A stretch of 64,000 bases of DNA from the NCBI GenBank assembly GCA_031392925.1, contig JANMVV010000009.1, forward strand, positions 11,384-75,383. The letters are read 5' to 3'. Both the position numbers and the translations under genes were made by a program. Origin of the DNA: JAGNNV01 sp031392925 (lineage in GTDB: Bacteria > Acidobacteriota > Vicinamibacteria > Fen-336 > JAGNNV01). Within the stretch, counting starts at the first letter, position 1, and each line of letters opens with the position of its first letter. Of the stretch, positions 33,324 through 43,083 are shown piece by piece. Below the pieces are notes generated by a model. That model had not been told where the DNA came from, made no database searches, and saw nothing but the letters and a program-made list of their open reading frames with translations.

Positions 33324-33802
33324 CACCAGTCCTTCAACTTTGTGCCGTCGAGCGCCCTTCCATCGGCCAGGGAGTAGACATCGTAAACGTTGTCGCCGCA
33401 CCACGAGGAAGAATCGTGTTCGTCCTGATAGCAGTGCATCCCCCATTCGGCCTTTCCAGAAAAGGGATCCAGGGGAATCCGCCTGAGGAACTTCAGCTTG
33501 ATTCCCGGACGCCCCACCTGATTGACACCTTGGACCATGGTCTCGAGCGATTCCGGGTAACCCTCGCTCCCCAGCTTCACATCGGTCCCCCCGATCTGCC
33601 CCCGGTCGACGCCATCCTTGAACCGGTCGATGGCGGTCCGGATCTCGCGGAGCGAGCGCCGAAGTTCGATCTCCCTCTGCCGCTCACGCGTGACCCTTGA
33701 AAGGGGCAGGACCGCCGCGGCCAGAATGGCGATGATGGTCGCTACCGCGATCACCTCGAGGAAGGTGGTGCCGCGCTCACTGCGTCGCACGGGGGTCTCC
33801 AT
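33323..33802 (-). CDS. Second GspG-like pseudopilin
   Basis: 159 residues. The prepilin site ERG|TTFLEVIAV keeps Glu5. The C-terminal part resembles GspG with PESLETMVQGV and LRRIPLDPFSGKAEWG, and two cysteines (MHCYQDEHDSSSWCG) could form a disulphide. Two tandem GspG-like genes suggest a heteropolymer or a minor pilin. The 5' end overlaps the PilO-like gene by 26 bp. Confidence 0.9.
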   Translation of the reverse strand: METPVRRSERGTTFLEVIAVATIIAILAAAVLPLSRVTRERQREIELRRSLREIRTAIDRFKDGVDRGQIGGTDVKLGSEGYPESLETMVQGVNQVGRPGIKLKFLRRIPLDPFSGKAEWGMHCYQDEHDSSSWCGDNVYDVYSLADGRALDGTKLKDW

Positions 33803-34340
33803 CCTTGAAGATGGCCGAGAGCTTCAGATTCATCCTCGCTCCATCCTCTTCCTGCACGAGGGCCATCTGATCGACCACGATGAAGCGCCTCGCGGACTCG
33901 ATGCGAGCCAGGAAACCGGTGAGATTCGCGTAGCTCCCCTCGAGCGGCAGCGTGACCTCGCAGCGGACGAGATCGGTGCCCCGGACCTTCGAGATGGAAT
34001 AGGCGCTCCTCTTGGGCTTGAGCCCCGCGTCGCGGGCGAGCCGTTCGATCTCCCGCTGGGCGCCGAAGAGGTCCTCGTTTCGATATTTGAGATGGTCGCG
34101 GCTCAGGCTCTCGATGTCCTGGCGGTTCTGGGCCAGAAGCGCTTTGCGCACCGCCACCTGCGACCACACGCTCTCGAGCCCGGCCCGGCGCGTCGACACT
34201 GCCTTCGCGCGGTTCTCGGCCCGGCGAACGGAGGTGAGCCTCGGCCAGGTGAGGGCAGCGAAGAGTAGGGCATTGGCGATGAGCAGAAGCGCACCGATCC
34301 AGGCCAGGCGCAGCCTTGTCTTCGAAGAGCGCAGGCTCAT
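33777..34340 (-). CDS. PilO-like inner-membrane assembly protein
   Basis: 187 residues. One transmembrane helix (IGALLLIANALLFAALTW), a coiled-coil region (about 40-110), and a C-terminal ferredoxin-like fold (CEVTLPLEGSYANLTGFLARIE) as in PilO/GspM. It should pair with the PilN-like protein upstream. ATG 34340 overlaps the pilN-like stop by 4 bp. Confidence 0.82.
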   Translation of the reverse strand: MSLRSSKTRLRLAWIGALLLIANALLFAALTWPRLTSVRRAENRAKAVSTRRAGLESVWSQVAVRKALLAQNRQDIESLSRDHLKYRNEDLFGAQREIERLARDAGLKPKRSAYSISKVRGTDLVRCEVTLPLEGSYANLTGFLARIESARRFIVVDQMALVQEEDGARMNLKLSAIFKDGDPRATQ

Positions 34341-34939
34341 CGCGTCTTCCTCGCGACGGGCGGGGAGGAGGGCGAAGGGAGGGGGCGGTTGTCGGGATCG
34401 AAGACCACCTCCATCACGAACTCCGTCCCCTCCTGGGTGTCCGACAGCGATTTGAGCGACGCGTTCGAAAACACGGGCGAGGCGTCGAGGGTTTCCGCGA
34501 GGGAGAAGGCCGCATCCTTGGTCCGGGCCACCCCCGACAGGTCGATCAGCATGCTGCGGGCGCCGCGGGGGGTGGTGGGCGAGATCCGGTCCAGCCGGAC
34601 GTCGTCGGCAAGGGCCCCCTCCAGTTCGGCGAGGAGCCGACGCCACGGGAACACGCGTCGATCCACCAGCTCCTTGTATGCGAGAAGACGCACAACCTCG
34701 GACGCTTCGATCTTGAGCGGAGGTTCCCTGGCAATGCCCTCTTCGAGCTCCGCGATCCTGGCCTCGTCCTGCCGGACCGCGCGCACGGTGTTGGCCTCCT
34801 CGCCCGAAACGAGCCGGCTCAAGAAGCGCCCGTGCAGGAAGGACGCCAGAAGGGCCCCGCCGAAGAGAAGTCCGGACAGGAGCCAGAGAAGCCTCTCGTT
34901 CCGGAAAGGCCGAAGGGCCAGATTCGTGGATGCCATCAT
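34337..34939 (-). CDS. PilN-like inner-membrane assembly protein
   Basis: 200 residues beginning MMASTNLALRPFRNERLL, the NLxPFxNER motif by which PilN binds PilM. One transmembrane helix (LSGLLFGGALLASFL) is followed by a coiled coil and a C-terminal fold of the PilN/GspL type. The open frame upstream is a shadow of the PilM-like gene and is rejected. Confidence 0.88.
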   Translation of the reverse strand: MMASTNLALRPFRNERLLWLLSGLLFGGALLASFLHGRFLSRLVSGEEANTVRAVRQDEARIAELEEGIAREPPLKIEASEVVRLLAYKELVDRRVFPWRRLLAELEGALADDVRLDRISPTTPRGARSMLIDLSGVARTKDAAFSLAETLDASPVFSNASLKSLSDTQEGTEFVMEVVFDPDNRPLPSPSSPPVARKTR

Positions 34940-34944
34940 TGGGG

Positions 34945-35894
34945 TCAGTAGGCTCCAAGCAGGGCCAGCGCGGGCGAAGCCGAACGCTCCACCGCGGTGG
35001 GCATCCCCGCCACCACCAGATGCGCGGGGGGCTTTGCTCGTTGAGCCACGCACCCGAAAGCCGCACTGATGTCGTCGCTCAGTGCTTCGAACCATCGATC
35101 CGAGGCGTGGACGACCGCGGAGGCGAGCCGGGTTCCCGCAAGGCGATCCCGCCAGAAGACCGCGGTGGAGGCAATCTCCCGCCGCACCTCTTCGAGACTT
35201 CGCGCCACCGTGGCGTCGAACGAACGGATGGACACCGGCCACCCCTGCCGCATGAGAGTCAGGGTCAGCCAGATGGGATCGTGGCGAACCAGGAGGGCGT
35301 CTCCTTCGACCTCCAGTCCCCGGAGGAGCGCCATCGACGAGGTTTCAACCGAACCGACATCGAGACCGAAGGCCTGGCCCACCTGTTCGTAGGCGCCGAG
35401 AACCGCGCTCGAAAAGCCGACGGCCAGGACCGGATCGGTTAAGGAGCGGGGCCAGGCCGCGACCACCCTGACCTCAGCGGGGGGAAACGGGAGGAGCTTC
35501 TGCATTCGGAAAGCGATCACCGCGTCCCGCCGCTCCGGCTCGGACCGGACCTCATCCTGCCCGAACAGACGGAAACGCGCCACCACGTCGGGCACGACCA
35601 GCGCCGCGCGGACCGAGGGCGTAGCACCGATCTTCGACAGGACGCGCTTCGCGGCGTCGCGCATCTCCTCCTTGTTGACGAAGCCCGGATCATCGAGGGA
35701 CGGGACGAAGGTTCCTTCGCTCAACGGCTCGCTGACCAGCGCGCGAAGCTCCACCTTCCCGCGCTTCGATTCCACCCGGGCGCCCACCAGGGCGACGGAG
35801 GAGAATTCGAGCGCTATCTGAGCGCCCTCCGGGTCCAGGAAGAAGTGCCGGAGCCTTTCCACCACGGACCTCGGCCGCGCCGCGGGGCCTCTGA

Positions 35895-35898
<4 letters not shown>
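34945..35898 (-). CDS. PilM-like actin-fold protein
   Basis: 317 residues starting at GTG 35898, which overlaps the gspE stop codon. It resembles the PilM/GspL cytoplasmic ATPase fold: ALEFSSVALVGARV, LVVPDVVARFRLF, VGSVETSSMALLRGLE. It links the cytoplasmic ATPase to PilN. The N-terminal PilN-binding groove is expected but cannot be judged by eye. Confidence 0.82.
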
Positions 35899-37532
<1,634 letters not shown>

Positions 37533-37534
37533 GG

Positions 37535-38743
37535 CTAACCTCCTCCTCGCGACTGGAGGGCCGAGAAGGCCTCGAACATCGGCAGGTAGAGCGCCAGCAC
37601 CATGGAACCGATGATCACGGCCATGAAGACGAGGAGAACGGGCTCGACCAGGGCCAGGATGGTCTGGACCTTCACCTCGAGATCCTCGTCATAGAAATCC
37701 GCGACCTGGTTCAGCATCTCGCCAAGGGCGCCCGTGTTCTCGCCCACCCGGATCATCTCCACGGTGAGCGGCTCGACCTGGCCGGTGGCATCGAGCGCCA
37801 GCGAGAGGCTCTTGCCTTCCTGAATCTGAGGCACGGCGGCCGCGGCCGCCGCCGAGATCGCTCGATTCCCCACCGACGCGGAAGCGACGCCGAGCGCCTG
37901 CACCAGGGGGAGGCCGCCGGAAAGAAGAGTGGAGAGGCTGCGCGCGAGCTGGCTGGTGGAGTAGGTGCGCATGAGCGCTCCGAAGAAGGGGATATTGAGG
38001 ATCCACCCATCGAACCGCTCCCGATTCGCGGAGGCCTGCAGCCAGGAGGCAAAGGCAAAACCAGACACCGCGAGGAGCGCCAGGAGAGGCAGGCTCCATT
38101 GCCGCGCCTGATCGGACAGGCCCATGAGGACGCGCGTGGGCAGGGGCAGTTGAGCGCCGAGGCTCCCATAGAACTCGGTGAACTGGGGAAGGACGCGGGT
38201 GAGCATCACGTACATGAGGCCGAACATGCCGGAGAAAAGCACCATCGGATAGACGGACGCCGCAATGACCTTCTTCTTGATCGCCTGGTTGAGCTTCACA
38301 TACGAAACGAATCGCCGCAGCACCGCCTCGAGATTGCCGCTCCGCTCGCCCGCAACGAGGCTCGCTGAAAACATCTGCGGGTACAAGGCGCCCTCCTGCC
38401 GGAAGGATTCCGAGAGCGCGGCCCCGGATTTGATCCGATCCCGCACCGCGCCGAGCGATCGCTTGAACAAGGGATCTCTCTGGCGCTCGACCATGAGATC
38501 CATCGACTGCGCAAGGGGAAGGCCGGCCTTGAGAAGAGCGGCCAGTTCCTGGCCGAAGAGCTGCAGGTTTTCGGGCTTGACCCGCGGCGCGCCGAACCGG
38601 AACCCCTGCGTCCTCTTTCGGTGAGAGAAAAGGAACAGGCCCTGACGCAGCACGTCGGCTCTTAAAGCCTCCTCATTCGGGGCATCGAAACTCCGTTCGA
38701 CGATTTCCCCGGCGGGCGTGCCGACCTTGCAGATGTACTCCAT
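37535..38743 (-). CDS. Inner-membrane platform protein (GspF/PilC family)
   Basis: 402 residues. Two GspF repeats are visible, with FGQELAALLKAGLPLAQSMD and later LARSLSTLLSGGLPLVQALG, and hydrophobic helices around residues 165-190, 215-235 and 370-395. It anchors the assembly ATPase. ATG 38743 has no clear ribosome site. It begins 34 bp after the upstream membrane-protein gene and is probably in the same operon. Confidence 0.95.
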   Translation of the reverse strand: MEYICKVGTPAGEIVERSFDAPNEEALRADVLRQGLFLFSHRKRTQGFRFGAPRVKPENLQLFGQELAALLKAGLPLAQSMDLMVERQRDPLFKRSLGAVRDRIKSGAALSESFRQEGALYPQMFSASLVAGERSGNLEAVLRRFVSYVKLNQAIKKKVIAASVYPMVLFSGMFGLMYVMLTRVLPQFTEFYGSLGAQLPLPTRVLMGLSDQARQWSLPLLALLAVSGFAFASWLQASANRERFDGWILNIPFFGALMRTYSTSQLARSLSTLLSGGLPLVQALGVASASVGNRAISAAAAAAVPQIQEGKSLSLALDATGQVEPLTVEMIRVGENTGALGEMLNQVADFYDEDLEVKVQTILALVEPVLLVFMAVIIGSMVLALYLPMFEAFSALQSRGGG

Positions 38744-38777
38744 AAGTTATTGGAGCAACTGAGTGTAGCAGCCGAGA

Positions 38778-40610
38778 CTAAACGCCGGACAGAGGAAGGA
38801 AGTCGAGAAGGACCCGGGCGCCGTGAACCACCGCGGCGAGGAGAAGAACGAGAGCCAGGGGCAATGAAACGGCCTCGGAGCCGAGCGTCTTAAGCCACCG
38901 CAGGTCGAACACCGCGCTCAGGTTCTGACCCGGAAAGGAGCCGTTGTCGCCTTCATCGAGAACCGCGGCTCCGACAATGGCCAAAAGCGGCAACAAGGCG
39001 AGCAGGTACCGGACCTCGATCGGGGAAACGAGAGCGGCGATGGCGAGAAGAAGACCGGTGAGGGCAAGGCTCCGGGCCAGGGGCAGGATGGGACGGATGC
39101 TCCGCACGAGAATCGAAAGAGCGATGAGCGCAACCAGCGGCCAGCCCGCCCCGTCCACGATCTGATTGGGGAGACGCCACGGATCGAAGACGCCGGAGCT
39201 TCCGCCGCGCTCGCCCAGAAGGCGCGGGATCTGCGCGGCGATCATGGGCAGGAAGGTGGCGAAGTAAAAGCCCGAAAGAACCACGCCCAGAAGCAACGGC
39301 CTGAAGGCCGGGTCATGCCGATCGCGAGCGATGACGAGGGTCACCAGAAGCAGGGTGGAGAGGACGATGAAGGAGGAGAGGTGGGCAGTGGCGGAGAGCG
39401 CGACCAGGAAGGCGAGGAGGAGCCCCCGGGCCTTTCCCTTTCGCGAGATTCCCGCGGTTACGAGGAATAGGACGAAGATGGCCTGGGCGAAGACGTTGGA
39501 GAGGTTCCCAAACGCCATGGTCCGGAGGTTCACGGGGGCAAAGGCCCACAGCATCAGCGCCGCCCCGGCGAGGCCGGCGGAGGCCGGGCCGAGAATCAGG
39601 GCCAGACCCACGATCGAGAGAGCGGAAAAGAAGGCCGCGCCTTCGCGCACCACCCGGACGTTCGAGACCTCGGGCGAGACGAACGGCGTGAGCACGCCGT
39701 AGAAACTGAAGCCATACGGGATCTCGAAGGGCGGCTTGTGGTCCGTCCGGCTGGTGGGGAATCGATTCCCTCGCGCGACCTCGCGGAGTTTGTTCCCGTG
39801 CAGTTGAACGTCGCCCTGGATCACCAGTGGCGACGGAGGCAGCACGGCGTGAACGGTGAGCGCCATCAGGACCGCGATCTGCAGGAGGCCGCGAGTGAGG
39901 GCGCTGCCTCGCGCGTACCTCGAGAGCATGGCGGCGATCGCGCTCGAAGCACTCAAGAGCACCGTGCATTCGACGAGCCACGAGGATCGCCACAGTCCGG
40001 CGGGCAGGACCATGGCCAGAAACAGGATGGGGGGAAGAAGCGCTACCGCCGCGCTCTGACCGAAAAGAACCTGGGTGGCTATCGAAATCAGGGTCACCGC
40101 GCCCAGAGCCATCCACAAGCGGACGGGAACACCGGCCGGCCGGCCGGCCATCGACGGAACGGGCTCCACCTTGAGCGAAACGAACTGCGTGCCGAGGACG
40201 CGGTTGGTGGCGGCGAAGCCCTCCGTTCCGATTCCAAACATCAGCGACGAGCCGCCGAGACGCGTCTGCGCGGTGAAGCGCCGTTGCCCCGGCTGCAGGG
40301 TTCCGATCAAGGCGCCGTTCGCGGTGAGATTCATTTCGGTCCGGTGGTCGCGCACCTCGAGATCGATGTCGACGAGTCCCGGACCGACGCCTTCGAACGA
40401 AAACGCGGCCTTCGGACGGGTCCACCGGATGGCTCCACCGCCGATCTGGTTCTCCCGCGGCTCGAGGCCTTCGGTCACGAAGGCGTCGTCGGTGCCGTAG
40501 GCAAGACTCGCAAGCGAGGCCGGCCGGCGAGAGACGAGCGAGGGCACCGAGAGAATCGCCACGATTCCTGCGAGAATCAGGACGAACGCTGCGGATCGAA
40601 GCGAGTTCAT
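38778..40610 (-). CDS. Large polytopic membrane protein of unknown function
   Basis: 610 residues. An N-terminal signal-anchor helix is followed by about 130 residues of extracytoplasmic beta domain (FSFEGVGPGLVDIDLEV, later LGGSSLMFGIGTEGFAA) and then 11-12 hydrophobic helices. The layout recalls the glycosyltransferase C (GT-C)/O-antigen-ligase style membrane enzymes, but no catalytic motif is recognisable. It is the first gene of the 13-gene secretion operon. A role modifying secreted or pilin proteins is conjecture. Confidence 0.75.
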   Translation of the reverse strand: MNSLRSAAFVLILAGIVAILSVPSLVSRRPASLASLAYGTDDAFVTEGLEPRENQIGGGAIRWTRPKAAFSFEGVGPGLVDIDLEVRDHRTEMNLTANGALIGTLQPGQRRFTAQTRLGGSSLMFGIGTEGFAATNRVLGTQFVSLKVEPVPSMAGRPAGVPVRLWMALGAVTLISIATQVLFGQSAAVALLPPILFLAMVLPAGLWRSSWLVECTVLLSASSAIAAMLSRYARGSALTRGLLQIAVLMALTVHAVLPPSPLVIQGDVQLHGNKLREVARGNRFPTSRTDHKPPFEIPYGFSFYGVLTPFVSPEVSNVRVVREGAAFFSALSIVGLALILGPASAGLAGAALMLWAFAPVNLRTMAFGNLSNVFAQAIFVLFLVTAGISRKGKARGLLLAFLVALSATAHLSSFIVLSTLLLVTLVIARDRHDPAFRPLLLGVVLSGFYFATFLPMIAAQIPRLLGERGGSSGVFDPWRLPNQIVDGAGWPLVALIALSILVRSIRPILPLARSLALTGLLLAIAALVSPIEVRYLLALLPLLAIVGAAVLDEGDNGSFPGQNLSAVFDLRWLKTLGSEAVSLPLALVLLLAAVVHGARVLLDFLPLSGV

Positions 40611-40696
40611 TGACGGCTGGAGTCTATGCGCCAGGGTTCATGCCCTGGAGCCGCGGATCGATTCAGAATCAGATGTGCCCCAGGAAGGAACGACCC

Positions 40697-41131
40697 ATGC
40701 TGACCCTTCTCCTCGCCCTCGCCCTCGACACTCAGGCGCTCGCCCAGGACGAGGCCCCGATTATTGCCGCCCAGGACGCGCGCTTCGCCGCCATGGTCAG
40801 GGGAGACGCCGGTTATCTCGAGACCGCGCTCGACCCCTCGCTCACCTACCATCACTCGAGCGGTTCGGCCCAGTCCAAGGCGGAGTTCATGGCGTCCTTC
40901 CGGGCGGGCTCGCTCAAGTACAAGGCCCTCGATGTCATCGAGCGAAGGGTCCGGCGCATCGGTCCGGTCGCGATCATCACCGGCATCTTCCGGCTCCAGG
41001 CCGCAAACAACGGGGAGACCATCGACACCAAGGCTCGCTTCACCGACGTGTACGAGAACAAGGATGGCCGGTGGGCTCAGGTCGCCTGGCAGAACACGCG
41101 TATTCCCGAAGCCCCCGCGAGCCCGCGGTAG
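40697..41131 (+). CDS. Exported SnoaL/DUF4440-like protein
   Basis: 144 residues from ATG 40697 with AGGAAGGA upstream. A short signal peptide (LTLLLALALDTQALAQ) precedes an NTF2-like fold: IIAAQDARFAAMVRGDAGYL, YHHSSGSAQSKAEFM and VYENKDGRWAQVAWQNTRI. These proteins bind small ligands or carry weak enzymatic activities. It is divergent from the secretion operon, and aldolase follows 19 bp later. Confidence 0.85.
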   Translation: MLTLLLALALDTQALAQDEAPIIAAQDARFAAMVRGDAGYLETALDPSLTYHHSSGSAQSKAEFMASFRAGSLKYKALDVIERRVRRIGPVAIITGIFRLQAANNGETIDTKARFTDVYENKDGRWAQVAWQNTRIPEAPASPR

Positions 41132-41150
41132 AATCCAATTGGAGCGGCAT

Positions 41151-42221
41151 ATGACCACCTTTCAGGCAATCGAACAGGCTCTGGGCAAAGACGCACGCTC
41201 ACTCCTGGATCACAAGAGCACCGGCATCTCGAAGGACCGTCTGCACCTCCCGGACCCCGACTGGGTCCTGAGGATGCACCATTCCTCCGACCGCCCGATC
41301 GCGGTGCTGCGCTCGCTGCAGGACATGTTCGCCACCGGACGGCTCGCGGGCACGGGGTACCTCTCCATCCTCCCCGTGGACCAGGGCATCGAACACTCGG
41401 CGGGGGCCTCGTTCGCCAAGAACCCCGACTACTTCGATGCTGAGAACATCGTGAAGCTCGCCTTCGAGGGCGGTTGCAACGCGGTGGCGTCGACCCTCGG
41501 CGTGCTGGGCGCCTGCGCGCGGAAGTACGCGCACAAGATTCCCTTCATCATGAAAATCAATCACAACGAGTTCCTGACCTATCCGAACAAGTTCGATCAG
41601 ATCATGTTCGGGCAGGTCAAGCAGGCCCGCGACATGGGCGCGGTCGCGGTGGGAGCGACCATCTACTTCGGCTCCGACAACTCCTCCCGGCAGATCGTCG
41701 AGGTGAGCCAGGCCTTCAAGGTTGCTCACGAGATGGGGCTCGCGACCATCCTGTGGTGCTACCTGCGGAATCCCGCCTTCAAGAAGGATAAGGACTACCA
41801 CGTCTCCGCCGACCTCACCGGCCAGGCCAACCACCTCGGGGTGACCATCGAGGCGGACATCATCAAGCAGAAGCTGCCCGAAAACAACGGCGGCTACGAG
41901 ATCCTCAGCTCCAAGGAAAACCCCTACGGCAAGACGGACAAGCGCATCTACACCGAACTCACGACCGACCACCCCATCGACCTGACCCGCTATCAGCTCG
42001 CGAACTGTTACATGGGCCGGGCCGGTCTCATCAATTCGGGTGGCGCGTCCGGAGAGAACGACTTCGCCGAGGCGGTGCGCACCGCGGTGATCAACAAGAG
42101 GGCGGGTGGGATGGGCCTCATCTCCGGGCGCAAGGCGTTCCAACGACCCATGGCCGAAGGCGTCAAGCTCCTGAACACGATCCAGGACGTCTACCTGTGC
42201 AAAGACGTCACCATCGCCTGA
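41151..42221 (+). CDS. fbaB: Class I fructose-bisphosphate aldolase (DhnA/FbaB type)
   Basis: 356 residues. It cleaves fructose-1,6-bisphosphate via a Schiff base. GYLSILPVDQGIEHSAGASF is characteristic of the archaeal-type class I family; the likely Schiff-base lysine and surrounding residues lie in the C-terminal half or in FIMKINHNEF. ATG 41151 has GGAG upstream. Length and context (glycolysis, next to DUF2203) are ordinary. Confidence 0.95.
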   Translation: MTTFQAIEQALGKDARSLLDHKSTGISKDRLHLPDPDWVLRMHHSSDRPIAVLRSLQDMFATGRLAGTGYLSILPVDQGIEHSAGASFAKNPDYFDAENIVKLAFEGGCNAVASTLGVLGACARKYAHKIPFIMKINHNEFLTYPNKFDQIMFGQVKQARDMGAVAVGATIYFGSDNSSRQIVEVSQAFKVAHEMGLATILWCYLRNPAFKKDKDYHVSADLTGQANHLGVTIEADIIKQKLPENNGGYEILSSKENPYGKTDKRIYTELTTDHPIDLTRYQLANCYMGRAGLINSGGASGENDFAEAVRTAVINKRAGGMGLISGRKAFQRPMAEGVKLLNTIQDVYLCKDVTIA

Positions 42222-42237
42222 AACGCCGCGAAGAACC

Positions 42238-42570
42238 GTGAACGAAACGCAAACGGAAAAGCGCCTTTTCACCTACGGGGAGGCCAGAGCCCTCCTGCCG
42301 CGGGTGCAGCAGCTCACGCAGGAAGCTCACGAGAAAGTGGAGCGCCTCCTGGGCGCTTCGACCCAGGTCCCGCAGACCAGGGAGCAGGCGCAGTCCATCG
42401 TGAACGCGTGGGCCGCGGAAATGGGCGCGCTCGGCCTCGACATCAAGGGCCTGTGGCTCGTCGATTTCGACAACGGCAGCGGCTACTACTGCTGGAAGCA
42501 CCCCGAACCCTCGCTCGACTACTACCACACGTACGAGGAAGGGTTCTCGGGACGGGTCCGGATTCAGTAG
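42238..42570 (+). CDS. DUF2203 family protein
   Basis: 110 residues starting at GTG 42238, 17 bp after the aldolase stop. FTYGEARALLPRVQQLTQEAH and GLDIKGLWLVDFDNGSGYYCW, then HPEPSLDYYHTYEEGFSGR, are the DUF2203 pattern. Helical N-terminus, small C-terminal beta part, no signal peptide. Function unknown. Confidence 0.88.
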   Translation: MNETQTEKRLFTYGEARALLPRVQQLTQEAHEKVERLLGASTQVPQTREQAQSIVNAWAAEMGALGLDIKGLWLVDFDNGSGYYCWKHPEPSLDYYHTYEEGFSGRVRIQ

Positions 42571-42598
42571 GAGCAGGGCGCAGGGGCCGCGCGAGTCT

Positions 42599-42659
42599 GG
42601 TAGGGGTGGCGGGGGTTGCTTCGGGCCATAGCGAAACGGCGGGGGCCCTCGCAATGACT
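42599..42659. repeat. Copy of the dispersed TTGCTTCG/CAATGAC element
   Basis: The stretch shows the same order of blocks as the copies at 22.7 and 62.2 kb: GGTAGGGGTGG, GGGGGTTGCTTCG, then CCCTCGCAATGACTTTC. The middle part differs. It lies in a convergent gap between DUF2203 and a cytochrome gene, overlapping a terminator-like hairpin. Confidence 0.75.
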
Positions 42660-42690
42660 TTCCGGGGGCGCTGCGCGCGCCCTTGAAAGT
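42657..42690. terminator. Hairpin between convergent DUF2203 and cytochrome c genes
   Basis: ACTTTC (42657-42662) pairs with GAAAGT (42685-42690), enclosing a GC-rich inner stem (GGGGCGC against GCGCGCCC). It overlaps the last base of the minus-strand cytochrome stop codon. It has no T-tract on either side; a bidirectional transcript-end hairpin is likely. Confidence 0.5.
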
Positions 42691-43049
42691 CAGGGAACGA
42701 AGGGCTCGGGCTCGGCCTTGCCTTTGTGGCAAATGGAGCAGGTGATCACCGCTTCCTTGGTGCGCGGACCGAAGTACTCGGCCTTCTTCGCCTTCATGTC
42801 CTGAACCAGCTTGATCATCCGGCGGGCGTCGGCCTTGTGCGGACGCTCGTCCTTTTCGTACTGGTCGACCACGTGACAGAACGTGCACTTCACACCGAGT
42901 TGTTCGGTGAAGCCGTCCATCGTCTTCTTCAACTCGTCCTTCGTGATGTCCTTGGGCAGAACCTGAAGGTTCTTGCCCTCGGCCGCGAAAGCGCTCGGGG
43001 CCAGAAAGCTCGTGGCCAGAAAAAGGGCAGGGATGTATTTGTTTCTCAT
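42690..43049 (-). CDS. Small dihaem c-type cytochrome, reaction-centre cytochrome c-like
   Basis: 119 residues. Signal peptide (YIPALFLATSFLAPSAFA), then two CxxCH sites (CTFCH and CSICH). The arrangement ITKDELKKTMDGFTEQLGVKCTFCH and KADARRMIKLVQDM matches the small cytochromes related to photosynthetic reaction-centre subunits found in non-phototrophs, where a Met in the RRM helix ligates haem. It is last in the bc-complex operon, 34 bp after the cytochrome b gene, so it is the probable electron acceptor. Confidence 0.9.
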   Translation of the reverse strand: MRNKYIPALFLATSFLAPSAFAAEGKNLQVLPKDITKDELKKTMDGFTEQLGVKCTFCHVVDQYEKDERPHKADARRMIKLVQDMKAKKAEYFGPRTKEAVITCSICHKGKAEPEPFVP

Positions 43050-43083
43050 TTGAATTTTCTTGGAAGGGTCCTGGGTGGAACGT

